Source: DASZXJ01 sp035545895
Lineage (GTDB): Bacteria > Planctomycetota > Phycisphaerae > Tepidisphaerales > Tepidisphaeraceae
Reading direction: 5' to 3'
Length of the DNA stretch: 5,762 nt
Assembly: GCA_035545895.1 (NCBI GenBank)
Contig: DASZXJ010000110.1
Coordinates: 1-5,762 of the forward strand
In this document: positions 1 to 5,282 of the stretch, piece by piece
Numbering within the stretch: position 1 is the first letter of the stretch
How the letters are laid out: each line of letters opens with the position of its first letter
The notes under the pieces: generated by a model
Database searches by the model: none
What the model was told of the DNA's origin: nothing
Seen by the model: the letters and a program-made list of their open reading frames with translations, nothing else
Program-made: the position numbers and the translations under genes

Positions 1-1416
1 GGGCTGACAACCGTCAACATTTCCACCAACGAAGTGGACGACCAGCTCATCCAGCCGCAGCCGCCGGGCGCGCCGGTGCTGAGCATCAATTCCGATACCG
101 GCGACAGCAATTCCGATCATCTGACGAATCTGAACAACTCATCGGCGGGCAAGAAGCTCACGTTTTTTGTCTCCGGCATCGCCAGCGGATCGACCGCACG
201 CATTTATGCGGATGGCGTGCTGATCGGCAGCGCGCTGTCCAATTCGCCGGGCGGTGTCACGCCCACGGCCGTCGTCACCGATGGCTCGACCGCGATGGGC
301 GATGGGACTCACCAGATTACCGTCCGCCAGATCAAGACCGGCCAGATCGAATCCGAAGATTCACCCGCTTTGGCGATCACGATCGATACGATTGGCCCCG
401 TGCCGACGATCACCCAGTTTGCCGGGCAGACCGATCCGACTTCCAGCGGACCGATCAAGTTTGTCGCATCGTTTAATCAGTCCGTGACCGCGTTTAATCC
501 ATCGTTCTTTACTGTCTCCGGCACCGCTGGCGCGACGGTCGGCGCGGTCACCGGTTCCAATGGAACCTACACCATCACGATCAGCAATTTCGCCCTGCCC
601 GGAACCGTCGTGGTGAACATGGCGGCAGGCGCCTGCCACGATGCGGCGGGTAATCTCAGCGTCGCATCGGTCAATACCGACAATTCAGTAACCCTGAGCG
701 TCAACAATCCGGTCGTCACCCCGTTTGCGACGCTTGTCAATGGGAGGCTCACCTTCACCGGCACCAACTCCAACGACGTGATGTCCCTCAGTGTGCAGGG
801 CAGCAACCTGGTGGCGACTCTCAACGGCGAATCGGAAACGTTTAACAATAGCGCGGTCGCTCGCATCGATGTATTCGCGCTCGATGGCAATGATCGGGTG
901 ACCGTCGGAGCAAATGTCATTGGCACTTATGTTCTCGGCGGCAACGGCAACGATTACCTCGTCGGCGGCAACAATAACGACTCGCTCACCGGCGCTTCCG
1001 GTAAGGATACGCTCATCGGCAATGCTGGCGACGATAATCTCAACGGCGGCAAGCATGGCAACGTGATCTTCGGCGGCGCGGGCAACGATCGCATCTACGG
1101 CGGCGATGGGCTCGATTCCCTCGACGGCGGCGATGGCAATGACCGCATGTATGGCAATACAAGCCCCGATATCATGCTCGGCGGCAATGGAAACGACACA
1201 ATCTACGGTGAAGCTGGCAATGACAAGATCGACGGTGGCGCAAACAACGATCACATTTTCGGCGGCGCGGGTAACGACTCGATCACGGGCGGTGTCGGCA
1301 ACGATGTCATCGAAGACCAGGACTCAACCGTCGATACGATCAACGGCAACGGCGGCACCGACTCGGTTCGTGCTGACCTGATCGACCTGCTGATCGCCGT
1401 GGAACGCCCGCTGTAG
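1..1416 (+). CDS. Secreted/surface protein with Ig-like domains and C-terminal RTX calcium-binding repeats (5' partial)
   Basis: The reading frame is open from base 1 and ends at TAG 1414-1416, so the N-terminus (and any signal peptide) lies outside the window; the GTG at 34 is internal and not a convincing start. In order: an Ig-like domain (about nt 64-384, with the SDTG...SDHLTN opening typical of bacterial adhesin repeats); a second Ig-like domain (about 385-702, FNQSVTAF and AAGNLS as in the 'FSEPVTGF ... DAAGN' family); a beta-rich linker (706-936) containing GTNSNDV and LDGNDRV; then fourteen RTX nonapeptides (937-1314) and a short tail ending in VERPL. RTX repeats bind Ca2+ and fold into a beta-roll outside the cell, often after type I secretion. 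An adhesin or matrix role is inferred from architecture; no catalytic domain is visible in this part. No secretion gene is nearby, and there is no PEP-CTERM-like tail. Confidence 0.88.
   Translation, partial: GLTTVNISTNEVDDQLIQPQPPGAPVLSINSDTGDSNSDHLTNLNNSSAGKKLTFFVSGIASGSTARIYADGVLIGSALSNSPGGVTPTAVVTDGSTAMGDGTHQITVRQIKTGQIESEDSPALAITIDTIGPVPTITQFAGQTDPTSSGPIKFVASFNQSVTAFNPSFFTVSGTAGATVGAVTGSNGTYTITISNFALPGTVVVNMAAGACHDAAGNLSVASVNTDNSVTLSVNNPVVTPFATLVNGRLTFTGTNSNDVMSLSVQGSNLVATLNGESETFNNSAVARIDVFALDGNDRVTVGANVIGTYVLGGNGNDYLVGGNNNDSLTGASGKDTLIGNAGDDNLNGGKHGNVIFGGAGNDRIYGGDGLDSLDGGDGNDRMYGNTSPDIMLGGNGNDTIYGEAGNDKIDGGANNDHIFGGAGNDSITGGVGNDVIEDQDSTVDTINGNGGTDSVRADLIDLLIAVERPL
937..1314 (+). repeat. 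RTX nonapeptide repeat array, 14 tandem units of 27 nt
   Basis: Fourteen uninterrupted in-frame units fit the pattern GGxGxDxxx. The Ca2+-binding Asp at position 6 is kept in 13 units; unit 5 (GGKHGNVIF, near 1045-1071) has Asn there and is shifted in its glycines, and unit 9 (GNTSPDIML) has lost several glycines. The DNA has diverged between units (GGC/GGT, AAC/AAT and GAT/GAC alternate), so this is an old protein-level repeat, not a recent DNA duplication. After 1314 the pattern fades through DQDSTVDTI and NGNGGTDSV. Confidence 0.92.
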
Positions 1417-1477
1417 GACCGGAAGTGACGAACAACTTTCTCTCATGGTCACGGGCGCAAGTCCGGGGATGACGTGC

Positions 1478-1493
1478 AATTCCCGCGGAAATT
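1478..1493. repeat. Near-perfect 16-bp palindrome in the convergent gap
   Basis: AATTCCCGCGGAAATT equals its own reverse complement at 14 of 16 positions; the two exceptions are one symmetric C/A pair. The flanks (TGC on the left, CGCA on the right) extend the symmetry if one base is bulged. It lies 61 bases past the RTX stop and 45 bases past the DksA-like stop. It could be part of a terminator structure or a protein site; nothing in the sequence decides between these. Confidence 0.3.
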
Positions 1494-1517
1494 CGCATAG
1501 CCGCTTGCGGCTCAGCG
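1494..1517. terminator. Candidate hairpin between convergent genes, possible bidirectional terminator
   Basis: AGCCGC TT GCGGCT (1499-1512) is a perfect inverted repeat; in RNA it would form about five pairs with a four-base loop. A further three pairs (CGC 1494-1496 with GCG 1515-1517) lie beyond a 2x2 mismatch. It sits in the 122-base gap between the plus-strand RTX stop (1416) and the minus-strand DksA-like stop (1539), where both transcripts should end. No real U-tract follows on either strand (ATTTC on plus, GAATTT on minus), so it is a weak candidate for intrinsic termination. Nothing else gene-like is seen in the gap. Confidence 0.4.
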
Positions 1518-1538
1518 CGATTTCAAGAAGAAGTCGGA

Positions 1539-2174
1539 CTATCGGCGCACGCCGCCTTTTTCCAGTTCGCGGGCGTGTTCGATGCTGTATTTGGCCCAGG
1601 GTTGCGCTTCCAGGCGGGCTTTGCTGATCGGTTTGCCGGTGCCTTCGCAGATACCGTAGCTGCCATCCTGGATTTTGCCCAGCGCCTGATTGATATCGCG
1701 AAGAAGGTTGCGATCTTTTTCGACGAGTCCGAGGGTGAATTCCTGTTCGTAGTTGTCCGTGCCCATGTCCGCCATGTGAACCGGCAGGGTGGAGAGGTTG
1801 GATCCGCCGCTGGACTGAAGGGCTTCGCGTTCCATGGAACTCATATCGCCGACGAGTTCACGGCGTTTGGCAAGTAACAGGCCGCGAAAGTGTTCCAGTT
1901 CACGGAGGTTCATGCCCGCCTGGTTTTTGCGAGGCTTGCCGTCTGTTGGGACTGGTGTCGGCAGGATGACAGGCGCGGGATGGTTCATCTTTTTGTTGGA
2001 GGAATCAGGCATCGTTTTAACTGCTTTGATTGGAGTTTTAGCCGGCCGGGCCTCGACCGCCTTGACGACGGGTTTTGCGACAGTCTTGGCGGACGGTTTG
2101 GCGGAAGCAGCGCGTGTATCGCGAGAGGAAGGGCGAGAGGCACTGACCTTTTTGCCTGAAGTAGTCTTCTTCAT
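1539..2174 (-). CDS. DksA/TraR-family RNA polymerase-associated regulator with degenerate zinc finger and basic N-terminal tail
   Basis: A 211-residue protein. Residues 1-87 are a low-complexity Lys/Ala/Pro-rich tail (15 Lys and 5 Arg against 4 acidic residues), like histone H1-type tails. From about residue 88 (MNLRELEHFRGLLL) comes the DksA/TraR fold: a first helix, HMADMGTDNYEQEF (134-147), which matches the 'HPADLGTE.YERE' segment of TraR/YteA-like relatives, a second long helix, and the zinc-finger region GSYGICEGTGKPISKARLEA. Of the four zinc-ligand positions only the first is Cys (176); the others are Thr179, Ser197 and His200, so classical Zn binding is unlikely. Relatives bind the RNA polymerase secondary channel and modulate initiation; that role is inferred. 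ATG 2174 is chosen because an in-frame TTG at 2246 overlaps the -10 box and lies upstream of the expected transcript start. No clear Shine-Dalgarno is visible. It follows fumC on the same strand but has its own promoter. Confidence 0.85.
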   Translation of the reverse strand: MKKTTSGKKVSASRPSSRDTRAASAKPSAKTVAKPVVKAVEARPAKTPIKAVKTMPDSSNKKMNHPAPVILPTPVPTDGKPRKNQAGMNLRELEHFRGLLLAKRRELVGDMSSMEREALQSSGGSNLSTLPVHMADMGTDNYEQEFTLGLVEKDRNLLRDINQALGKIQDGSYGICEGTGKPISKARLEAQPWAKYSIEHARELEKGGVRR

Positions 2175-2245
2175 TGCGATTCTAAATACGGGGTGATCCC
2201 GCTTCCTGTTTGGAGACTGTCGCTCCCCAACCGCCGAATTCGCCA

Positions 2246-2274
2246 AATATAAGGGATGACCTTAAGTAAGTCAA
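2246..2274 (-). promoter_or_regulatory. Sigma70-type promoter for the DksA/TraR-like gene
   Basis: Reading the minus strand, TTGACT (2274-2269) is followed after exactly 17 bases by TATATT (2251-2246); each box matches consensus at 5 of 6 positions. Transcription would begin near 2238-2240, giving a leader of about 64 bases before the ATG at 2174. The promoter lies in the 146-base gap after the fumC stop. No strong terminator is seen for fumC in that gap, only a four-pair stem with an 11-base loop, so read-through from fumC is also possible. Confidence 0.65.
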
Positions 2275-2320
2275 GAATTGTAAAACATTGGCCTGAGGGA
2301 ATTTAAGGCGAGAATGACGC

Positions 2321-3745
2321 TTATCCACCGCCGCTTCCCAGGATATCCTCCTGAGGCGTGGTCATTCGGTTGGGATCGAGCGCCTGAGCCAGAACGGATT
2401 CATCCAGGATTTTCGACTGGATCGCAATCTGGCGGATTGTTTTTCCAGTGCGCAGGCTCTCCTTGGCGATCTCGGCGGCTTTGTCGTAGCCGACCAGCGG
2501 CGCCAGGCTCGTGCCCATTGCCAGGCTTTGCTCGACGAGGCTTTCGCAGCGTTCCTTGTTGGCGGTGATGCCGGCGATGCAGCGGTCGGCAAAGACCTGG
2601 GCGGCGCGACTCAGCAGCTCGATCGACTGCAAGAGGTTGTACGCCATCACCGGCATCATCACATTCAGCTCAAAAGTGCTTCCGAGTCCGCTGGCCGCGA
2701 AAGTGATGGTCGCATCGTTGCCGATCACCTGGGCGGCCACCTGCAGGACCATTTCGCACATCACCGGATTGACCTTGCCGGGCATGATCGATGAGCCGGG
2801 TTGGGTTGCGGGGATATTGATCTCCCCGACCCCGCAGCGCGGGCCGCTGGAGAGCAGGCGAATATCGTTGGCGATCTTGGTCAGCCCGATCGCAATCGAT
2901 TTGAGCTGCCCGGAGACTTCGACCATTGCGTCCTTGGCGGATTGAGATTCAAAATGATTGTACGTTTCACGAAAGGCCATCCCCGACTTTTGAGAAATCA
3001 CCCGGATGCAATGTCCGGCAAATTCCGGATGCGAATTGATGCCCGTTCCCACGGCCGTTCCACCCAACGGCAATTCGTGAAGCGCCTCGATTGCCTTGCC
3101 CGCGCGAACGCCCGCCAGTTTTGATTGCGCTGCATAGCCGCTGAATTCCTGGCCCAGGCGGATGGGCGTCGCATCCTGTAGATGCGTTCGACCGATTTTA
3201 ACGATCGAATCAAACTCCGCCGCTTTGCGGCTTAGCGCGATCGAGAGATTTTCCAAGGACGGAATTAAAGACTGTTTCATCGCCATCGCAGCGCTGATAT
3301 GCATCGCGGTGGGGATGACGTCGTTGGAGCTTTGCTGCGCGTTGACGTGATCGTTGGGATGGATCGGCGATTTGCCGCCGCGCCTGCCGGTCGCGATTTC
3401 ATTGGCCCGACCGGCGATCACCTCGTTGGCATTCATGTTGGTCGAAGTGCCGCTACCGGTTTGAAAAATATCGACGACAAACTGCGAATCGAGCTTGCCG
3501 TCGATTACTTCCTGCGCGGCCTGCTTGATGAGGTCTTCCTGCTTTTCATCGATCAGGCCCAGATCGTGATTCACCTCGGCGCAGGCCCATTTGATCAGGC
3601 CCATCGCGCCGATAAAACGTCGCAAGAACCGCAGATCGGAAATCGGGAAATTTTCAACCGCCCGCGCGGTCTGCGCGGCGTAATACGCATCAGCGGGCAC
3701 CTGCATTTCGCCCATCGAGTCTTTTTCGGTACGTTCGTTGGCCAT
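2321..3745 (-). CDS. fumC: Fumarate hydratase, class II (fumarase C)
   Basis: A cytoplasmic TCA-cycle enzyme that reversibly hydrates fumarate to L-malate; the class II form is an Fe-independent homotetramer. The 474 residues are the usual full length. The opening EKDSMGEMQVPAD is typical. Superfamily motifs are intact: TGSGTSTNMNANEV (96-109), HPNDHVNAQQSSND (129-142), IGRTHLQDATP (184-194, His188 being the catalytic His position of E. coli FumC), and the signature GSSIMPGKVNP (317-327, Ser318 being the catalytic serine position). The C-terminal half (CIAGITAN, GYDKAAEIA, GKTIRQIA) resembles actinobacterial-type fumarases. The main alternative is aspartate ammonia-lyase, which shares the signature. 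HPNDHVN (not HPNDDVN) and the N-terminus favour fumarase. ATG 3745 has a good ribosome site five bases upstream. The next gene upstream is the divergent endonuclease gene, 42 bases away. Confidence 0.95.
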   Translation of the reverse strand: MANERTEKDSMGEMQVPADAYYAAQTARAVENFPISDLRFLRRFIGAMGLIKWACAEVNHDLGLIDEKQEDLIKQAAQEVIDGKLDSQFVVDIFQTGSGTSTNMNANEVIAGRANEIATGRRGGKSPIHPNDHVNAQQSSNDVIPTAMHISAAMAMKQSLIPSLENLSIALSRKAAEFDSIVKIGRTHLQDATPIRLGQEFSGYAAQSKLAGVRAGKAIEALHELPLGGTAVGTGINSHPEFAGHCIRVISQKSGMAFRETYNHFESQSAKDAMVEVSGQLKSIAIGLTKIANDIRLLSSGPRCGVGEINIPATQPGSSIMPGKVNPVMCEMVLQVAAQVIGNDATITFAASGLGSTFELNVMMPVMAYNLLQSIELLSRAAQVFADRCIAGITANKERCESLVEQSLAMGTSLAPLVGYDKAAEIAKESLRTGKTIRQIAIQSKILDESVLAQALDPNRMTTPQEDILGSGGG

Positions 3746-3750
3746 GGTAT

Positions 3751-3755
3751 ACCTC
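3751..3755 (-). promoter_or_regulatory. Ribosome binding site of fumC
   Basis: On the minus strand GAGGT stands five bases before the ATG at 3745, which supports this start. It overlaps an 8-bp perfect palindrome GGTATACC (3746-3753) in the short divergent gap to the endonuclease gene. Confidence 0.7.
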
Positions 3756-3787
3756 GTTCAATAAGCGCCAGGCTAAGATTGTCATGA

Positions 3788-4483
3788 ATGCCCAAAACGA
3801 ATGATAGTCGGGTTGACGGCTGCAGAATGAAATCCATTCTTCGCCGGCTGACGCGCGAATATGGGCCGCGGCCGTGGAAATGTCAGGGTAAAGGCGTCGA
3901 TGTTCTGGTCGATACGATCCTTTCGCAAAATACATCAAACGCCAATAGCGATGCGGGGTATCGGCAGTTGCGACGGCAGTTTCCATCATGGAACCAGGTG
4001 GCCAATGCTCCGGTCGAAGAAGTCGAACGGCACATTCGCGTGAGCGGGCTATCGCGCATCAAGGCACCGCGCATTCAGGCGATTCTTCGACAGATAAAGA
4101 CCGACACGGGCAGGATCGATCTGCAATTCCTGGCCGAATGGGAGCCGCAAAAGGCGTACGACTATCTGACGAAGTTCAAAGGCATTGGTCCAAAGACAGC
4201 ATATTGCATATTGATGTTTTCGTTCGGCATGAAAGTTTTTCCCATCGATACGCATATTCATCGCATCGCGATTCGACTGGGTTTGATCGATCCGAAGATC
4301 AATGCCGGGCAGGCATGTGAGCAGCTCACGCCGGCCATTGCGCCGGATGATCGATATTCGATGCACGTGCTGCTGATCACGCATGGCCGCAAAACCTGCC
4401 GGGCGATCAATCCAAAATGCGCGGAATGTGTGCTGCTGGATATCTGCCCGGAGGGACAGCGGCGCTACGGAAGGCCCTGCTGA
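3788..4483 (+). CDS. nth: Endonuclease III family DNA glycosylase/AP lyase (HhH-GPD, [4Fe-4S])
   Basis: A base-excision repair enzyme that would remove oxidised pyrimidines and cut at abasic sites. The 231 residues are close to the usual Nth size. Visible features: TILSQNTS (43-50) in the first HhH-GPD half; a helix-hairpin-helix FKGIGPKTA (130-138) with the catalytic Lys at 136; the catalytic Asp154 in PIDTHIHR; and four cysteines at 204, 211, 214 and 220 in the exact C-x6-C-x2-C-x5-C spacing of the iron-sulfur loop. All key residues are present, so an active bifunctional glycosylase is expected. The SQNTS variant points to a broader 'endonuclease III domain' subfamily, so the exact substrate is uncertain. 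Start ATG 3788 is the longest; ATG 3827 (Met14) is also possible, and neither has a clear ribosome site. Divergent from fumC; its last 19 bases overlap the end of the nucleotidyltransferase gene. Confidence 0.92.
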   Translation: MPKTNDSRVDGCRMKSILRRLTREYGPRPWKCQGKGVDVLVDTILSQNTSNANSDAGYRQLRRQFPSWNQVANAPVEEVERHIRVSGLSRIKAPRIQAILRQIKTDTGRIDLQFLAEWEPQKAYDYLTKFKGIGPKTAYCILMFSFGMKVFPIDTHIHRIAIRLGLIDPKINAGQACEQLTPAIAPDDRYSMHVLLITHGRKTCRAINPKCAECVLLDICPEGQRRYGRPC

Positions 4484-5040
4484 AACCGCTCCGCGTCGGC
4501 GAGCAGTTTTTCAAATAACTCGCGCGTGCCATGCTGATCGCACCAATGGCGGATATAGGAGAGGTCGAGCTTGCCAAATTGAACTTCCATGACATTTCGC
4601 ACATCGTCAACATCTTTTTGCCGCTTGCCGTGAAGCGACCATCGGAGCTTGGTAATCATGACATCTTCAACGGTTGGGATGCATATGTTTCGGGAACCAA
4701 TAACTCCAACCTTGCGACGTGAGAACCGAAGTTGATCGTGGGGATCGGTGCTGAGGAGAAAAAATTCGATAAGAAAAGCCGTCTGTTGGTGTCTTAACCG
4801 ATAACGTGTGGTCGCGGTAATGGTCTCGAAGGTCATCTGTGGGTCGAGAACAAAGTCAGCGCCGATTTCGTTGGCAAGTTTTGCAATGGGGGTATCGCCA
4901 AGCTGTAGCACGAAGTCGGCATCTTTGGTTGAACGTGGCTCACCATAGATGTTGCTGGAGAAGGAGCCGACGACCATATATGGAATGGCGAGCCGATCCA
5001 GCGCATCAATGACTCGGGTAACAGATTCAACCGCTGTCAT
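4465..5040 (-). CDS. Nucleotidyltransferase-fold protein, possible toxin-like partner of the 76-aa protein
   Basis: A 191-residue soluble protein. VVGSFSSN (23-30) followed by RSTKDADFV (36-44) is the nucleotidyltransferase core: Gly25-Ser26, then Asp40-x-Asp42 as metal-binding carboxylates. A third carboxylate is probably Glu92 in FLIEFFL, where many relatives have Asp. Further on come PTVEDVMITKLRW (122-134) and KDVDDVRN (142-149), a Lys...Asp-x-x-Asp pattern also seen in AbiEii/MenA-type nucleotidyltransferases, and YIRHWCDQHGT (162-172) near the end. Such proteins transfer a nucleotide to RNA, protein or a small molecule; the target here is unknown. ATG 5040 overlaps the TGA of the upstream 76-codon gene (ATGA) and has GAGAGG five bases before it, which implies translational coupling. 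The 3' end overlaps the endonuclease gene tail-to-tail. It could be a toxin of a two-gene module or an orphan enzyme. Confidence 0.82.
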   Translation of the reverse strand: MTAVESVTRVIDALDRLAIPYMVVGSFSSNIYGEPRSTKDADFVLQLGDTPIAKLANEIGADFVLDPQMTFETITATTRYRLRHQQTAFLIEFFLLSTDPHDQLRFSRRKVGVIGSRNICIPTVEDVMITKLRWSLHGKRQKDVDDVRNVMEVQFGKLDLSYIRHWCDQHGTRELFEKLLADAERFQQGLP

Positions 5041-5267
5041 TCGGGCCTCTCGTGACGCTGCGACATGGCCAGGCGCCGACGTAATTCTTCGAGCACCTGC
5101 TCAGGAGTAAATTTGGGGTTATCCATGCGAATCCCTGCCATGGTAACCGAGGCGGCGTAATCGAATAACTCAGCGCCGGCCAGGAATTTTTGTGGGAAGG
5201 TCATCCTCTTTGCCTGTTCGATATCTTCGCGATGAAGCTGAGCGATTAATTCCGGTGTTGGTTCCAT
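5037..5267 (-). CDS. Small conserved-looking protein of unknown function, coupled to the nucleotidyltransferase
   Basis: A 76-residue, highly charged, mostly helical protein without signal peptide or membrane segment. Its pattern (a first helix ending HREDIEQAKRMT, then FPQKFLAGAELFDYAA, MAGIRMDNPKFT, and PEQVLEELRRRLAMSQR) resembles short hypothetical proteins that I recall preceding nucleotidyltransferase genes in planctomycetes and some other bacteria. This recollection is not verified by a search. There is no DNA-binding motif I can name. Its TGA (5037-5039) overlaps the ATG of the nucleotidyltransferase, so the two are almost certainly translated together and may form a complex, for example as antitoxin or regulatory subunit (inference). 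The start ATG 5267 has no Shine-Dalgarno; an extended -10 box just upstream suggests leaderless translation. It lies 12 bases after the stop of the isomerase-like gene. Confidence 0.75.
   Translation of the reverse strand: MEPTPELIAQLHREDIEQAKRMTFPQKFLAGAELFDYAASVTMAGIRMDNPKFTPEQVLEELRRRLAMSQRHERPE
5046..5051 (-). promoter_or_regulatory. Ribosome binding site of the nucleotidyltransferase gene
   Basis: GAGAGG on the minus strand, five bases before ATG 5040, lies inside the final codons of the 76-codon gene. It supports the 5040 start and a coupled re-initiation arrangement. Confidence 0.6.
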
Positions 5268-5273
5268 GGATGG

Positions 5274-5282
5274 ATTATATCA
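5274..5282 (-). promoter_or_regulatory. Extended -10 promoter element upstream of the small-protein/nucleotidyltransferase pair
   Basis: The minus strand reads TGATATAAT: a perfect TATAAT (5279-5274) preceded by TG-N. The TGA is at the same time the stop codon of the isomerase-like gene. The hexamer ends six bases before ATG 5267, so transcription from it would begin at or very near the ATG and give a leaderless mRNA. No good -35 box is seen (TTGCAG at 5305-5300 is 20 bases away and poor), which an extended -10 does not strictly need. The pair may also be co-transcribed from further upstream. Confidence 0.45.

Noticed and set aside
685..1254. A long open frame on the minus strand opposite the RTX region
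   Set aside because: It is a by-product of the repetitive RTX codons (GGC/GAT/AAC); its translation is a monotonous Ala/Ile/Val-rich sequence with no fold motif, while the plus-strand frame has clear domains.
937..1314. Tandem 27-base periodicity as a CRISPR or satellite array
   Set aside because: The period is in frame with the coding sequence, encodes RTX nonapeptides, has no identical repeats or unique spacers, and varies at third codon positions.
1445..1627. Short plus-strand open frame in the convergent gap
   Set aside because: It runs into the DksA-like gene on the other strand, has no ribosome site, and its translation is Arg/Ser-rich noise.
2801..3787. Plus-strand open frames opposite fumC
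   Set aside because: The full-length fumarase on the minus strand explains this DNA; the opposite frames have no recognisable motif.
3741..3790. Extended -10-like TGGTATACC on the plus strand as a promoter for the endonuclease gene
   Set aside because: Only 4 of 6 bases match TATAAT, no -35 is found at a suitable distance, and the sequence is explained by the fumC start and ribosome site.
4465..5267. Lower GC of the nucleotidyltransferase region as a sign of horizontal transfer
   Set aside because: Hand counts give about 51% here (4621-4980) against about 62% in fumC (2701-2940), but the adjacent housekeeping endonuclease gene is also only about 53% in sampled lines, so the difference does not single out this module.
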